The notes under the pieces were generated by a model, which saw nothing but the letters and a program-made list of their open reading frames with translations, did no database searches and was not told the origin of the DNA. A program made the position numbers and the translations under genes. A stretch of 64,000 nt of DNA from Spirosoma lacussanchae (GTDB taxonomy: Bacteria; Bacteroidota; Bacteroidia; Cytophagales; Spirosomataceae): contig NZ_SWJG01000001.1 of NCBI RefSeq assembly GCF_005870035.1, forward strand, positions 607,639-671,638, in the 5' to 3' direction. How positions within the stretch are numbered: the stretch's first letter is position 1; the number at the start of each line of letters is the position of its first letter. Positions 44,310 to 53,491 of the stretch are shown in pieces.

Positions 44310-45707
44310 ATGCTCCTCATCATCGACGACGATAGCGCTGTTCAAACGTCTCTGTCTTTGCTGTTTCGCAAGGCAGGCTTCGCTGTGCGCGTGGCCGACG
44401 GACCGTTCGAAACGCGGGAGGTGCTGGAGCAGGAGGTTCCCGAAGCGATTCTGCTCGACATGAATTTTTCGGTCGATACGTCGGGCGATGATGGGCTGCG
44501 GCTCCTGCGGTACATCCGGGAGCGCGTACCGGGCGTGCCGGTCATTCTGATTACGGGCTGGGGCAGTATCGACCTGGCCGTAGCGGGTATGAAAGCCGGG
44601 GCCAGCGATTTTATTACCAAGCCTTGGCAAAATGACCACTTGCTTCAGTCTGTTCAGACGGCGCTGCAGCTGGCCGGTACTGGTCGTTCTGTGGGCGAGC
44701 CGGTATCGGCGGGCCGGCGTCAGCTGGACGAGCGGTTTCAGTTCGATACGATTGTGGGCGAAGATCCCCGGCTGCTCGAGGTGCTGGAGACCATTGGGCG
44801 GGTAGCCCCAACGGATGCGCCGGTCCTGATCACGGGCGAGAGCGGTACGGGCAAGGAACTGATCGCCGAAGCCATCCACCAGAACAGCCGGCGAAAGCGG
44901 CAGCCGTTCATTAAAGTTAACCTGGGCGGCATATCGAGCACCCTGTTCGAGAGCGAACTATTCGGTCATGTGCGGGGCGCCTTCACCGATGCCCGGTCCG
45001 ACCGGGTGGGTCGGTTCGAGCTGGCCCACAAAGGCAGCATTTTTCTGGATGAAATCGGCGACCTCGACCCGGCCGCCCAGGTCAAGCTACTGCGGGTATT
45101 GCAGGACCGGACATTTGAACCGCTTGGCAGCAGCAAGACCCGAACCGTTGACGTGCGCGTCATCTGCGCCACCAACCGAAATCTCGAGGAAATGGTGAGC
45201 CAGGGCCTGTTTCGCGAGGATTTGTACTACCGCATCAACCTGATTACTGTACGACTTCCGGCCCTGCGCGAGCGTCCGGCCGATATTCCCAAACTGGTAG
45301 CGTTCTTTATCAACAACCTGAAAACGCTCTATAATCGACCCGCCTTACAGGTCGGCAAAGACGCGCTGCAATGGCTGAAGGGCTTGTCGCTGCCCGGCAA
45401 CATCCGCCAGCTGAAAAACGTCGTGGAACGGGCGGTGCTCCTGGCCCCCGCCGACACCCTGACCGTAGCTGATTTCGAGAAGCACGTTAATCCATTGGGT
45501 TCGCGCCCGGCGGGCTCGGCAGCCAGCGCGGGTATGCCGGCCGTAGGAACGATGACGCTTGAGGAAATGGAGTTTCAGATGATTCAGCGGGCCATGGCTT
45601 TTCATAACAACCGGGTCGCTAACGTGGCCCGGGCGCTGGGTATCACCCGGTTTGCCCTCTACCGCCGACTCGAAAAGTACGGCATCGCTTACAATACCGA
45701 CGATTAA
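44310..45707 (+). CDS. Sigma-54-dependent response regulator (NtrC family)
   Basis: 465 residues in three parts: a receiver domain with acidic pocket IIDDD and phospho-acceptor D50; an AAA+ domain with Walker A GESGTGKE (176-183), the sigma-54 contact loop GAFTDA (223-228, GAFTGA in most phyla) and Walker B IFLDEIGDL; and a C-terminal Fis-type helix-turn-helix (VANVARALGITRFALYRRLEKYG). It activates RpoN-dependent promoters. The partner kinase follows 78 bases later. A sigma-54-like element stands before the HlyD gene, so control of this efflux operon is a reasonable inference. Confidence 0.94.
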   Translation: MLLIIDDDSAVQTSLSLLFRKAGFAVRVADGPFETREVLEQEVPEAILLDMNFSVDTSGDDGLRLLRYIRERVPGVPVILITGWGSIDLAVAGMKAGASDFITKPWQNDHLLQSVQTALQLAGTGRSVGEPVSAGRRQLDERFQFDTIVGEDPRLLEVLETIGRVAPTDAPVLITGESGTGKELIAEAIHQNSRRKRQPFIKVNLGGISSTLFESELFGHVRGAFTDARSDRVGRFELAHKGSIFLDEIGDLDPAAQVKLLRVLQDRTFEPLGSSKTRTVDVRVICATNRNLEEMVSQGLFREDLYYRINLITVRLPALRERPADIPKLVAFFINNLKTLYNRPALQVGKDALQWLKGLSLPGNIRQLKNVVERAVLLAPADTLTVADFEKHVNPLGSRPAGSAASAGMPAVGTMTLEEMEFQMIQRAMAFHNNRVANVARALGITRFALYRRLEKYGIAYNTDD

Positions 45708-45785
45708 AGGCCATAACCAGCGGCAGTCGGGCCCGTATCCGGGCTGGTACCGGGTATATTGCCCGCCCTGGCTCGTTTAGACGAT

Positions 45786-47099
45786 ATGCACCTCAATTTT
45801 CAAACGCGTTACCTGCTTTATATGCTGGCCGTTCATGCGGTGCTGGTCGGGCTGGTATTTCAGTTGCTGAAAGAGCATAAGTTTCTGTTCATTGCCTCCG
45901 AGGTATTCATTCTGCTGTCGCTCTACGTGGCCATTCGTCTGTACCGCACCTTTCGGCAACCATCGGCTTTTATTGCGTCGGGTATCGAGGCTATTCGCGA
46001 AAAAGACTTTACCATCAAGTTTGTCCCGACGGGTAATGAAGAGGTCGATGAGCTGATTCGGGTGTATAACCTAATGATCGATCAGCTGCGTCACGAACGG
46101 ACGCGGCAGGCCGAGCAGCAGTTCTTCCTGAACAAACTGATCGACGCGTCGCCGATCGCACTACTTATTTTCGACTTTGATGAACGCGTATCGGCTCTCA
46201 ACCCGAAAGCCCGTCAGCTGCTGAAGCTATCGGATCACGACCTGCTGGCTAAACCGCTATCGGCCACCGGTCATCCGTTGCTGACCCAACTGAGCGCTCT
46301 CCCTCCCGATCAGCCGCATACCATTAAACTGGCCGGCGTAGAAACCTACCGGGCCATGCGCGGGAAGTTCATCGATCGGGGGTTTGAGCGGCAGTTTCTG
46401 TTCATTGAAGAACTAACGGCCGAGATCGTCGAGACTGAGAAGAAGGCCTACGGAAAGGTGATCCGCATGATGGCGCACGAGGTCAACAACTCCATCGGCG
46501 CCGTTAACTCTATTCTGACCATAGCCGAACCCGAACTCCCGGATGCCGACATCCGTCAAGCGGTGCGGGTTGCTATTGAGCGAAACGACCGGCTAAACCT
46601 GTTCATGCGCCGGTTTGCTGATGTCGTGCGGTTGCCGGTTCCCAGCCCGGTGCGTTCCGACGTGACCGAACTGGTTCAGAACGTGGTGCGGCTGATGCAG
46701 CCACAGGCCCAAAAGCGGGGGGTCAACCTCTCGGCGGTTGCGCCCGACACGCCGGTCTACGCGCCAATCGATGTCGGGCAACTGGAGCAGGTGCTGGTCA
46801 ACGTGATAAAAAATGCGCTGGAAGCCTGCCAGCCGGGGCAGGTCGTTGAACTGCGGCTAACCGATCAGCAGGTACAGGTTCGAAACAACGGGCAACCCAT
46901 TTCGGCCTCGGTAGCGGCTGATCTGTTCAACCCGTTTTTCAGTACCAAAGCCGACGGGCAGGGTATTGGCCTGACACTCACGCGGGAGATTTTGCTCAAC
47001 CACGGGTTTCCGTTTTCGCTCCGTACCAACCCCGACGGTTGGACGGTTTTTCAGATTGGCTGGAACAGGCCTTTGCTCAGTGGTCTAGAAGAAGCGTAA
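45786..47099 (+). CDS. Membrane sensor histidine kinase (NtrY-like)
   Basis: 437 residues from the ATG at 45786. Two membrane segments (9-28 and 31-52) enclose almost no periplasmic loop, so the sensor may read membrane state. A HAMP-like helix (58-105), a PAS-like domain (110-210) and a transmitter follow, with phospho-acceptor H231 in MMAHEVNNSIGAVNS, N-box VIKNALEACQP and a G2 box ADGQGIGLTLTREIL. It is the likely partner of the sigma-54 regulator. The final 15 bases overlap the convergent DUF3108 gene. Confidence 0.92.
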   Translation: MHLNFQTRYLLYMLAVHAVLVGLVFQLLKEHKFLFIASEVFILLSLYVAIRLYRTFRQPSAFIASGIEAIREKDFTIKFVPTGNEEVDELIRVYNLMIDQLRHERTRQAEQQFFLNKLIDASPIALLIFDFDERVSALNPKARQLLKLSDHDLLAKPLSATGHPLLTQLSALPPDQPHTIKLAGVETYRAMRGKFIDRGFERQFLFIEELTAEIVETEKKAYGKVIRMMAHEVNNSIGAVNSILTIAEPELPDADIRQAVRVAIERNDRLNLFMRRFADVVRLPVPSPVRSDVTELVQNVVRLMQPQAQKRGVNLSAVAPDTPVYAPIDVGQLEQVLVNVIKNALEACQPGQVVELRLTDQQVQVRNNGQPISASVAADLFNPFFSTKADGQGIGLTLTREILLNHGFPFSLRTNPDGWTVFQIGWNRPLLSGLEEA

Positions 47100-47873
47100 A
47101 GGCTGTTTGAGGCCGCTGTTCTGGCGCAGATCCATCACCATAGATCCCACCCACAGATCTACTTCAACTTTAACAGGTACTTTGTTGGTATCGTCGGACA
47201 CAAAAATCCGGATTGACTCTTCGTCTTTAAAGAGCTTGTTCTGCGGCAACACCGGGTTAAGCCGGATCACGTTGATTTTGCCTTGTTTGGTTTTAACGAC
47301 CGTTTTGCCCCGATACCGCACCTTCATGTTATAGACCGTATCGTCGTAGAAAGCGGGTACTTCGAGCACCTGCCCGCTTGCCATGTGGTTGAAATCGATC
47401 GTCCGCAGGAAATAGTAGCCGCTGATGAAGTCGTGTACATTATCGGGTACCTTAAAGGTGTCGCGCTCGGTCCGTTCTTCCGCTTTTACCGTATTGGCTG
47501 CGTGGTTGAACGTAATGTTTTCTTCCTTGCGATAGCTGTTTTCCTGAAGGCTGGTATAAAATTTCTGGGGCAGGATGGCCGACGTATCGATATACGACCG
47601 CCAGGTATCGCGGATGCGCGTAACGAGGTCAAACGCCCCCACCGTCCGCCCGTCAACGTTAACGCGGTAGCAGGCTCGGTCGTTTACTTTATACAGGGTT
47701 GGACTAACGTCTACGATGGCTTCGGCTGCGTTCAGAAACCCGTAGTGAACCCGGTACTCCAGATGTTCGCCCGGCCCAAAGCTCGTGTTGACGACACGCC
47801 GGTAGCTGTTCAGTGCTGTAAAGCCCGATGCCAGCACCGAAATAACACCAAGACCAATCAAATACTTCTTCAT
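47085..47873 (-). CDS. DUF3108 exported protein
   Basis: 262 residues from the ATG at 47873 (the frame runs to 47903 without a better start). A signal or anchor segment (YLIGLGVISVLASGFTAL) precedes an all-beta domain with FGPGEHLEYRVHYGFLNAAEA and an acid-rich repeat region. DUF3108 proteins are predicted periplasmic beta-barrel or lipid-handling proteins of unknown role; Bacteroidota members often lie near envelope genes. The end is strongly basic/aromatic (LKQPLRFF). Confidence 0.82.
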   Translation of the reverse strand: MKKYLIGLGVISVLASGFTALNSYRRVVNTSFGPGEHLEYRVHYGFLNAAEAIVDVSPTLYKVNDRACYRVNVDGRTVGAFDLVTRIRDTWRSYIDTSAILPQKFYTSLQENSYRKEENITFNHAANTVKAEERTERDTFKVPDNVHDFISGYYFLRTIDFNHMASGQVLEVPAFYDDTVYNMKVRYRGKTVVKTKQGKINVIRLNPVLPQNKLFKDEESIRIFVSDDTNKVPVKVEVDLWVGSMVMDLRQNSGLKQPLRFF

Positions 47874-47903
47874 AGCAACAACAGCCCGTTGGCCGGACCT
47901 CAC

Positions 47904-48950
47904 TTACAAAGATGGATAGGTTTGTTTCAGGTATGTTAGATACCGCCCGAAATCGCTGTTGAATTGGCTTTCAAACTCCTGCCGAAACCGATTCTGCTGT
48001 TTCCGGTAGGTGAGATAGCCAATAAAATACGCATTATTCGGTAAGTTTAGTTTGCTCAATTGTCTCTTTTTTACCGAACGAACTCCTGACGGACTCCGCT
48101 CATCGGTCAATGTATCCGCCGAACTGACGATTTGCCGGATCATCTTCCACTTCAATGAATCTTTGACTACCTCGGCCGTCTGGGGTTTAAAGGTCCCATA
48201 CAGGCTGTCGAGCGCCCGGGTACCGCGCAGTACGTGATCATCGTAGCGCTCGTAGTACATTTTTGATGCCAGATAGTCTTTATAAACAGTAGAGTTAACG
48301 CCGTACTTCCGGGCCAGAAATCGCTGGGCGCCGTACTCGCCCACAAAATCGGCCAGGTTTTCGTTGTACTCCAGGTTATCTTTCACAAACAGCGTACCGT
48401 GGGTAAGCTCGTGAATAATCAGTTCGGCCAGGCTACCTTCCGTTCGGGACAGCATATTCGATAGGATGGGTTCTTTAAAAAATCCTAATGTCGAATAGGC
48501 AGCTACCTCACTGATTCGGGTGTCGTATCCTTGCTTTCGTAAGGCCGTATCCGCTTCTACAAGCCGGTCGCGGTCGAAAAAGCCTTTATACGAAAACGTG
48601 CCCAATATCGGAATGTGATATTCGACCGGTACAAGCCTATATTTTTCAGATCCAACTAGCATCCACATCAGCGGCTGGCCTTTCAGATCATAAAACGATT
48701 CGTAACTGCCCGATGGATCGAGCTGCAATGAATCAATGGCAAAACGCTTGATTTCGCGGATAAGTTCTATTTTCTGTTTCAACGAGTCGGGGTAGGCCGG
48801 GTTGGTCAGCACCTCCTCAACCGGTTGAGTGTTGAGCATGATACGGAGCTGACCCCTGGCCTGCATGTAGCCATAGCTGACATACTCCCATTGCCAGACC
48901 AGCAGAACGGCCAGTACCCCCACTATGATAAGAGCAATTTTTTTACGCAT
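47904..48950 (-). CDS. Predicted zinc aminopeptidase (COG4324 family)
   Basis: 348 residues with an N-terminal membrane anchor (KIALIIVGVLAVLLVWQW) and an exported catalytic domain. The zinc site H-E-x-x-H is in IIHELTHGTLF (about 180-187), with a following Glu-rich stretch NLEYNENLADFVGEYGAQRF that provides the third ligand. The Aminopep family is poorly characterised; activity is inferred from the motif. It is 30 bases upstream of the DUF3108 gene on the same strand and preceded by a terminator of the upstream gene. Confidence 0.83.
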   Translation of the reverse strand: MRKKIALIIVGVLAVLLVWQWEYVSYGYMQARGQLRIMLNTQPVEEVLTNPAYPDSLKQKIELIREIKRFAIDSLQLDPSGSYESFYDLKGQPLMWMLVGSEKYRLVPVEYHIPILGTFSYKGFFDRDRLVEADTALRKQGYDTRISEVAAYSTLGFFKEPILSNMLSRTEGSLAELIIHELTHGTLFVKDNLEYNENLADFVGEYGAQRFLARKYGVNSTVYKDYLASKMYYERYDDHVLRGTRALDSLYGTFKPQTAEVVKDSLKWKMIRQIVSSADTLTDERSPSGVRSVKKRQLSKLNLPNNAYFIGYLTYRKQQNRFRQEFESQFNSDFGRYLTYLKQTYPSL

Positions 48951-48977
48951 CGGTTGGAAAAAGATAAGGGCAAAAAT

Positions 48978-49007
48978 ACGCCCTGCCGAGATTTGTCGGC
49001 AGGGCGT
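48978..49007 (-). terminator. Intrinsic terminator after the Uma2 gene
   Basis: A perfect 12-bp stem (ACGCCCTGCCGA / TCGGCAGGGCGT) with a 6-base loop. On the minus strand it is followed by ATTTTTG, consistent with termination of transcripts from 49730. Confidence 0.75.
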
Positions 49008-49088
49008 ACCAATATTGGTTTTTTATCCGGTCAACAGCTTGTCGGTAACGAGCTGCTTCGAGCAAATAGGGTGATTACCTGGCATCGG

Positions 49089-49730
49089 CTACTCACCGGT
49101 TGGGTCAATACCTTCCTGAGACAAGTAGTCGCCAATGTTGAAGACCTGTCCGTCCAGTAATTCGAGTTCCCGGTTCCAGTCCATCGTCAGCCAGGCTTCT
49201 GCCTGACGTTCAGCCACCATCACCTGCTGGGAATCCGTGAAAACCCATATGACTTTGCTGGTGCCAAAGTCGAGCAGTTTGCGTGTTTTTAAGTTAACGT
49301 AATTACGATCTTCAACGTTGGACAAATCAGCCTTAACATCGATTTCGATGACCAGTGTAGCGGGTACATCAGCATACTTTTTATTGATCTTGTCGGGCGT
49401 CAGTATAGTCCGGTCGTAGATGGCCACGTCGTGAGAAAGGTTGCTGCGGTGGTCCAGGTGAACGCCTGCTTCATTAGAGGCAAAACGATATTTTTTGCGG
49501 TCCAGGGTTAAAATCATCAGCTCCATGAAGTAAGACACCAACACCCATTGCAATGTACTCGACCCCATAATTTCTTCGGTGGTTTTGCGGCCTGCCAATA
49601 CCTCACGGTAGCCATAATAATACAGTGGGCGACCGTCAAGCATTTCGTAAATCAGTGAATCTGGTATCGAAGCAGCGCGTTGGGCGGGTGCTTTACCGAT
49701 AGACCGGCGCTTTCTGGGTATTGACTCCAT
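49089..49730 (-). CDS. Uma2 family (DUF820) restriction-endonuclease-fold protein
   Basis: 213 residues. After a basic leader, the PD-(D/E)xK-like Uma2 core is visible: HDVAIYDRTIL supplies the Asp, PATLVIEIDVKAD the E-x-D/K element, and KTRKLLDFGTSKVIWVFTDSQQV closes the fold. Uma2 proteins abound in Cyanobacteria and Bacteroidota, often in repeated copies; nuclease activity is predicted but the role is not known. A perfect -7 box lies about 27 bases upstream. Confidence 0.85.
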   Translation of the reverse strand: MESIPRKRRSIGKAPAQRAASIPDSLIYEMLDGRPLYYYGYREVLAGRKTTEEIMGSSTLQWVLVSYFMELMILTLDRKKYRFASNEAGVHLDHRSNLSHDVAIYDRTILTPDKINKKYADVPATLVIEIDVKADLSNVEDRNYVNLKTRKLLDFGTSKVIWVFTDSQQVMVAERQAEAWLTMDWNRELELLDGQVFNIGDYLSQEGIDPTGE

Positions 49731-49756
49731 GTCGTAGTAGGTTGAGCTGCATCAAT

Positions 49757-49764
49757 CAAATATA
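49757..49764 (-). promoter_or_regulatory. Candidate -7 box of the Uma2 gene
   Basis: The minus strand reads TATATTTG, perfect TAnnTTTG, in the 40-base gap between the serine hydrolase stop and the Uma2 ATG. Predicted leader about 20 bases. No TTG at -33. Confidence 0.42.
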
Positions 49765-49770
49765 CGAAAT

Positions 49771-51054
49771 CTATTCCAGGGCCTGATAAACGGCGGTGCG
49801 GAACTTGCGGACGAAGTCGCTGTAATGAGCATAGGGCTGAACGTTGGTGAAAACGAGCAGAATCAGCTCTTCTTTGGGGTCGATGGTAAACTCCGAACAA
49901 TACATGCCGCCCCAGGTATAGGCGCCCGGCGTAGCCTGATCGCCATAGTGGGTGCCTTCGGTAATGAGCTGGAATCCCAATCCGAACTTGTCGCGCCGAT
50001 CCCATACCTCGGCCGCGCCGATTTGATTACGAACCATCATCTCAACGGTTTTCCGACCCAGAATACGCCGGTTGTTGAATGTGCCGCCGTTGAGCAGCAT
50101 CTGGCAGAACCGGGCGTAGTCTTCTACGGTACTGACCAGGCCCGCCCCACCCGAAAAATAGGTTCTGGCGCCCGAAACAGCATACTGCCGGTAGGTTTTG
50201 TTCGGGTGTAGCACCAGCGGTTTGTCGGCATTGCCTTTGTCGTATAGTTCAACCAGGCGACTGGCCTTGCCGGGCGGCAGATAAAAATAGGTATCAGCCA
50301 TGCCCAGCGGGTCGAGCACCCGTTCGCGCAGAACGACGTCGAGGGGTTGGTTGGTCAACACCTCAACCAGCCGCCCGATGATGTCGGTGTTGAGGCCATA
50401 AACGAAGCCTTTGCCGGTCGAGTCGGTGCCGGGGTCGTTGAGCAGGGGGCGGGCCGCGAGCCGGTTTATGACGTCTTCGAGTTTGTCGGGTGCGGTTGAA
50501 TTGAAAAACGGCACGGTAAATTCCGGTCGCTGATCGAGGGGGTGTTCGTAGGGAATACCGGCGTTATGGCTCAGCAGCTGACGAATGGTGATCTCGCTCC
50601 GGGCCGGTCGGGTTTCGTAGCTGCCACCGGTGGGGTTTTTGCGGTCATACTGAACCAGTACCCTGGGATTCTTAAACGCCGGTATGTACTTGCTAATGGG
50701 GTCATCGAGCAGAAACCGTTCTTCTTCAAACAGCGTCATCAGCGCTACCGTCGTAATGGCTTTCGACTGTGAGGCAATGCGGTAGATGTCGTCGCGCTTG
50801 AGGGGCGTCTTCTTCTCCAGGTTGCTGTACCCGAACGCTTTGTAATGAACCACTTTACCCCGGCGGGCCACGAACGTAACCGCATTTGGGGCCATACCCT
50901 GGTCAACTAATCCTTGCAGAAAGGTGTCGATCCGCTTGAGCCGCCCGGTCGAGAAACCGGCTTCGGTGGGTGTGCGGGCGGTGGTAAAAGCTTGTGGTCG
51001 GGGCTGGGCGAGCAGGGTAGTCGTTACGAACAAAAACAAAAGAACGAAGCGCAT
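49771..51054 (-). CDS. Serine hydrolase, class C beta-lactamase-like (EstB type)
   Basis: 427 residues with a signal peptide (cleavage near LLAQ, residue 17). The S-x-x-K nucleophile is S95-Q-S-K98 (ASQSKAI); the second motif is a Tyr in GFVYGLNTD, the form seen in EstB-like esterases rather than in true AmpC enzymes; the third is near TWGGMYCSEF. Family members hydrolyse esters, peptides or D-amino-acid substrates in the periplasm. Beta-lactam resistance is not supported. Confidence 0.9.
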   Translation of the reverse strand: MRFVLLFLFVTTTLLAQPRPQAFTTARTPTEAGFSTGRLKRIDTFLQGLVDQGMAPNAVTFVARRGKVVHYKAFGYSNLEKKTPLKRDDIYRIASQSKAITTVALMTLFEEERFLLDDPISKYIPAFKNPRVLVQYDRKNPTGGSYETRPARSEITIRQLLSHNAGIPYEHPLDQRPEFTVPFFNSTAPDKLEDVINRLAARPLLNDPGTDSTGKGFVYGLNTDIIGRLVEVLTNQPLDVVLRERVLDPLGMADTYFYLPPGKASRLVELYDKGNADKPLVLHPNKTYRQYAVSGARTYFSGGAGLVSTVEDYARFCQMLLNGGTFNNRRILGRKTVEMMVRNQIGAAEVWDRRDKFGLGFQLITEGTHYGDQATPGAYTWGGMYCSEFTIDPKEELILLVFTNVQPYAHYSDFVRKFRTAVYQALE

Positions 51055-51125
51055 GAAACAGTCTGGTCAGTCGGTGAAAGGGGGCTTACCAGGAAAGAAC
51101 GCGGGCCGGGTTTGTTTCTACCCAC

Positions 51126-51692
51126 TCAGCCCGGCAATTGCCAATCCCACACAACAACGGTCCAGGTTTCACCCGCGCCGGGCTCGTAAAACTGGTGAAC
51201 AGGGCGGAACCCCACGCGTTCATGAGCGCGGAAGGAGCGGGTATTCCGAATCGAAATATCGGTGATGAGCATCCGGTAGCGGTGGCTGTAGGTAGCCCGA
51301 TGGTGCTCGTAAAGCCGGTCGAAAATACCCTGGCCGCGGTGACTGTCAGCCACGCAAACCTGCCCCATTACGTAATACGGGTACTGACTCAGCAACTGCC
51401 CCTCGTAGGTTAGCGAGTCGATCTGGTCGAATAGGGAACCCAGCTCCGGCAGAAACGTCCGCGTCTCGGGCGCCGAGGTAATGGCGTACCCTACAACCTG
51501 GTCGTCTTCTTTAGCCACAACGCTCGGCGCCACGGCGTGCATCTGCTGCATCTGGTCGAGGCTGTACTGAAGGGTGACGAAGCCCTGGTTGGCCTGCACA
51601 TCGGCCGGTAGGTGACGGACAAGGTTTTTTTGTTGCAGAGCCAGTATGCCGCGCAGGTCGTCATCGGTCTGAGCCAGTGTAATAGTAATCAT
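51126..51692 (-). CDS. GNAT family N-acetyltransferase
   Basis: 188 residues. The frame is open far upstream (to 52280), but the ATG at 51692 overlaps the lysoplasmalogenase stop by four bases (ATGA) and gives a normal GNAT start (MITITLAQTDDDLRGILALQ). The acetyl-CoA loop is VCVADSHRGQGIFDRLYEHH (R-x-x-G-x-G/A), followed by TDISIRNTRSFRAHERVGF. The acyl acceptor is unknown. It ends the four-gene run that begins with the rhodanese-thioredoxin gene or the epimerase. Confidence 0.87.
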   Translation of the reverse strand: MITITLAQTDDDLRGILALQQKNLVRHLPADVQANQGFVTLQYSLDQMQQMHAVAPSVVAKEDDQVVGYAITSAPETRTFLPELGSLFDQIDSLTYEGQLLSQYPYYVMGQVCVADSHRGQGIFDRLYEHHRATYSHRYRMLITDISIRNTRSFRAHERVGFRPVHQFYEPGAGETWTVVVWDWQLPG

Positions 51693-52369
51693 TGGGTGGG
51701 GTGAATATGGGTAACGATCAGGTATTGGGCCGCTGCGTACGTGCTCATAATGAATACCGTAGCTCCGGCAAAAGGTGTCAGGAAGGCATTGATCGCAATG
51801 GCCGAGTCTGACGCCATGAACAGCAGTGCTCCGATCAGTACAGGGCCATAGCCCGGCTGTTCCCGGCGGAGCGCAGCCAGCAGACCCATGGTGCTGATAC
51901 AGATAACATAAACGACAACCGGGGTCCAGAGGCCGTTCAGGGCAGGATTGGTTCGGAAGGTCGGCTGCAGAATCAGCAGAAAACTGCCTGCGTAGACGAC
52001 GAACGGTAGCGCCAGCAGGCCGACCGTCGGCAGCGAAACGGACTGCCCCGCCCCCCGCATTCGGAACACAACGCAGTAGCCCAGTTGCATGATCAGAAAC
52101 GAAGCCAGCCCGAGGCCAAACAGATCGACTTCCCGGATCATCAGGAACACATCGCCCAGTAGCGCAAAAACCAGACTTATCCGTAAGACCGTCATCGATA
52201 GTCCACCAACCCGTCGGTGCCGCCATGACCAGGCCAGCAGCAGCCCAACAATGAGCGGCTTGCTGATGTAGTGCAGCCACCTGATCTGCGTCAGATCGCC
52301 CACCAGCTCCAGGCCGGTGACAAGGGCGAAAAGTAGCGCGAACCGACGGTCAGGCGGAATGGTATTCAT
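51689..52369 (-). CDS. Lysoplasmalogenase (YhhN family) membrane protein
   Basis: 226 residues with about seven to eight membrane segments. The YhhN pattern is visible in YISKPLIVGLLLAWSW, FALLGDVFLM and GALLFMASDSAIAIN, the two Asp-containing segments typical of the active site. Members hydrolyse the vinyl ether bond of lysoplasmalogens or act on related lipids. Both ends overlap neighbours in ATGA quartets, so translation is coupled with the epimerase before it and the GNAT after it. Confidence 0.87.
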   Translation of the reverse strand: MNTIPPDRRFALLFALVTGLELVGDLTQIRWLHYISKPLIVGLLLAWSWRHRRVGGLSMTVLRISLVFALLGDVFLMIREVDLFGLGLASFLIMQLGYCVVFRMRGAGQSVSLPTVGLLALPFVVYAGSFLLILQPTFRTNPALNGLWTPVVVYVICISTMGLLAALRREQPGYGPVLIGALLFMASDSAIAINAFLTPFAGATVFIMSTYAAAQYLIVTHIHPTQ

Positions 52370-53481
52370 AAGGCCGTACTACCGCTGATGCTGATTGTCT
52401 CCAGCCTGTTCAGAAACGCGGGGTCAACGTCGGCGCCGATACCGGGCTCGTCAGACAGCTCGATCTGGTAGCCCTTGTATACGATACCGCCCTGTACGGG
52501 GTCGATGGCATGCTCGAAGCAGGCGTCTAGGTCACAGAAACGAATATTCTGCCGGGCCGCTGCGAAGTGTGCGTTGGCTGTAAGTGCCAGCCGCGACTCC
52601 GACATGCAGCCAATCATGCAGGCAATACCGCTGGCTTCGGCAATGGCATTGATGGCCAGTGCGTCGAAAATACCTCCGCTTTTGGCCAGTTTGATATTGA
52701 AATAATCGACCGCTTCATCCCGAACGAGCCGGATGGCGTCGGTGGCATCGAACAGGCTCTCGTCGGCCATGAGCGGTACCGGCGAGCTGCGCCGAATCTG
52801 TCGCAGACCCGCAATGTCGTGTCGCCGGATGGGCTGCTCGCAATACTGTACGTTCCAGTTGCCGATGGCTCGCAGTACGGCCTGGGCGGTAACCACGTCC
52901 CAGCCCTGGTTGGCGTCGGTCCGGATGGGGGTGGTGTCGCCGATGGCGGTTCGGATGGCCTCTACCCGCCGAATGTCGTCGATTCGGTTGGTGCCGAGTT
53001 TGACCTTGATGGCTTCGCCCCCGTTTGCCTGAATCCGCAAGGCGTCGTCGACCATGCGTTCGGGGGTGTTGATATAGATCGTTTCGTCCGTGACCAGCGA
53101 ACGCTGGGAGCCGCCCAGAAACTGGTACAGCGGCATGTTGGCGGCTTTGGCGGCCAGGTCGTACAGGGCCATATCGAAGGCCGATCGGGTGGTGACGTGG
53201 CCGGGCAGATAACGCGTCAGTGTGGTCACGCAGCCCTCAATATCGAGCGGGTTGCGGTTCAGCAGCAGCCGGGCCATATCCTGCGCAGCCGCCATGCCCG
53301 ATGCCTGCGTTTCGCCAACGATCATCCAGAACGGCGATCCTTCGCCCCAGCCCGTCAGCCCGTCGCTGGTTTGAATTTCGACCAGTATATTCCGGGCGCT
53401 GTCAATGGTGCCCAGCGAAATGGCGATGGGGGCTTTAAGCGGGATGTTGTAGGCGTAGAGGTTGATTCGGGTAATGATCAT
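52366..53481 (-). CDS. Dipeptide epimerase, enolase superfamily (second copy)
   Basis: 371 residues. The enolase-superfamily sites are intact: IKVKLGTN, RTDANQGW, YCEQPIRRHD, MADESLF and FNIKLAKSGG. The D-x-D motif CDLDACFEH supports dipeptide-epimerase rather than muconate cycloisomerase activity. It shares the fold with the epimerase at 326-1342 but is clearly diverged and has a different neighbourhood (YhhN and GNAT genes in ATGA overlap). Substrate specificity, possibly L-Ala-D/L-Glu or another dipeptide, cannot be told from sequence. Confidence 0.87.
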   Translation of the reverse strand: MIITRINLYAYNIPLKAPIAISLGTIDSARNILVEIQTSDGLTGWGEGSPFWMIVGETQASGMAAAQDMARLLLNRNPLDIEGCVTTLTRYLPGHVTTRSAFDMALYDLAAKAANMPLYQFLGGSQRSLVTDETIYINTPERMVDDALRIQANGGEAIKVKLGTNRIDDIRRVEAIRTAIGDTTPIRTDANQGWDVVTAQAVLRAIGNWNVQYCEQPIRRHDIAGLRQIRRSSPVPLMADESLFDATDAIRLVRDEAVDYFNIKLAKSGGIFDALAINAIAEASGIACMIGCMSESRLALTANAHFAAARQNIRFCDLDACFEHAIDPVQGGIVYKGYQIELSDEPGIGADVDPAFLNRLETISISGSTAL

Positions 53482-53491
53482 GGGCAGCCGG

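Noticed and set aside
44945..44990. GAFTDA instead of GAFTGA as a defect in the sigma-54 regulator
   Set aside because: The Asp form is, to my knowledge, common among Bacteroidota NtrC-type proteins and the rest of the AAA+ domain is intact.
48971..48978. TATTTTTG as a promoter of the zinc aminopeptidase
   Set aside because: On the minus strand it coincides with the T tract of the terminator of the upstream gene, so the match is probably incidental.
49771..51054. Antibiotic-resistance beta-lactamase
   Set aside because: Only the SxxK and an EstB-type Tyr motif are present; the second motif is not the AmpC Y-x-N and the context is housekeeping.
51693..52280. N-terminal extension of the GNAT at 51126
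   Set aside because: The extra 196 residues are the shadow of the lysoplasmalogenase in another frame; the ATG at 51692 overlaps the upstream stop in a normal ATGA.
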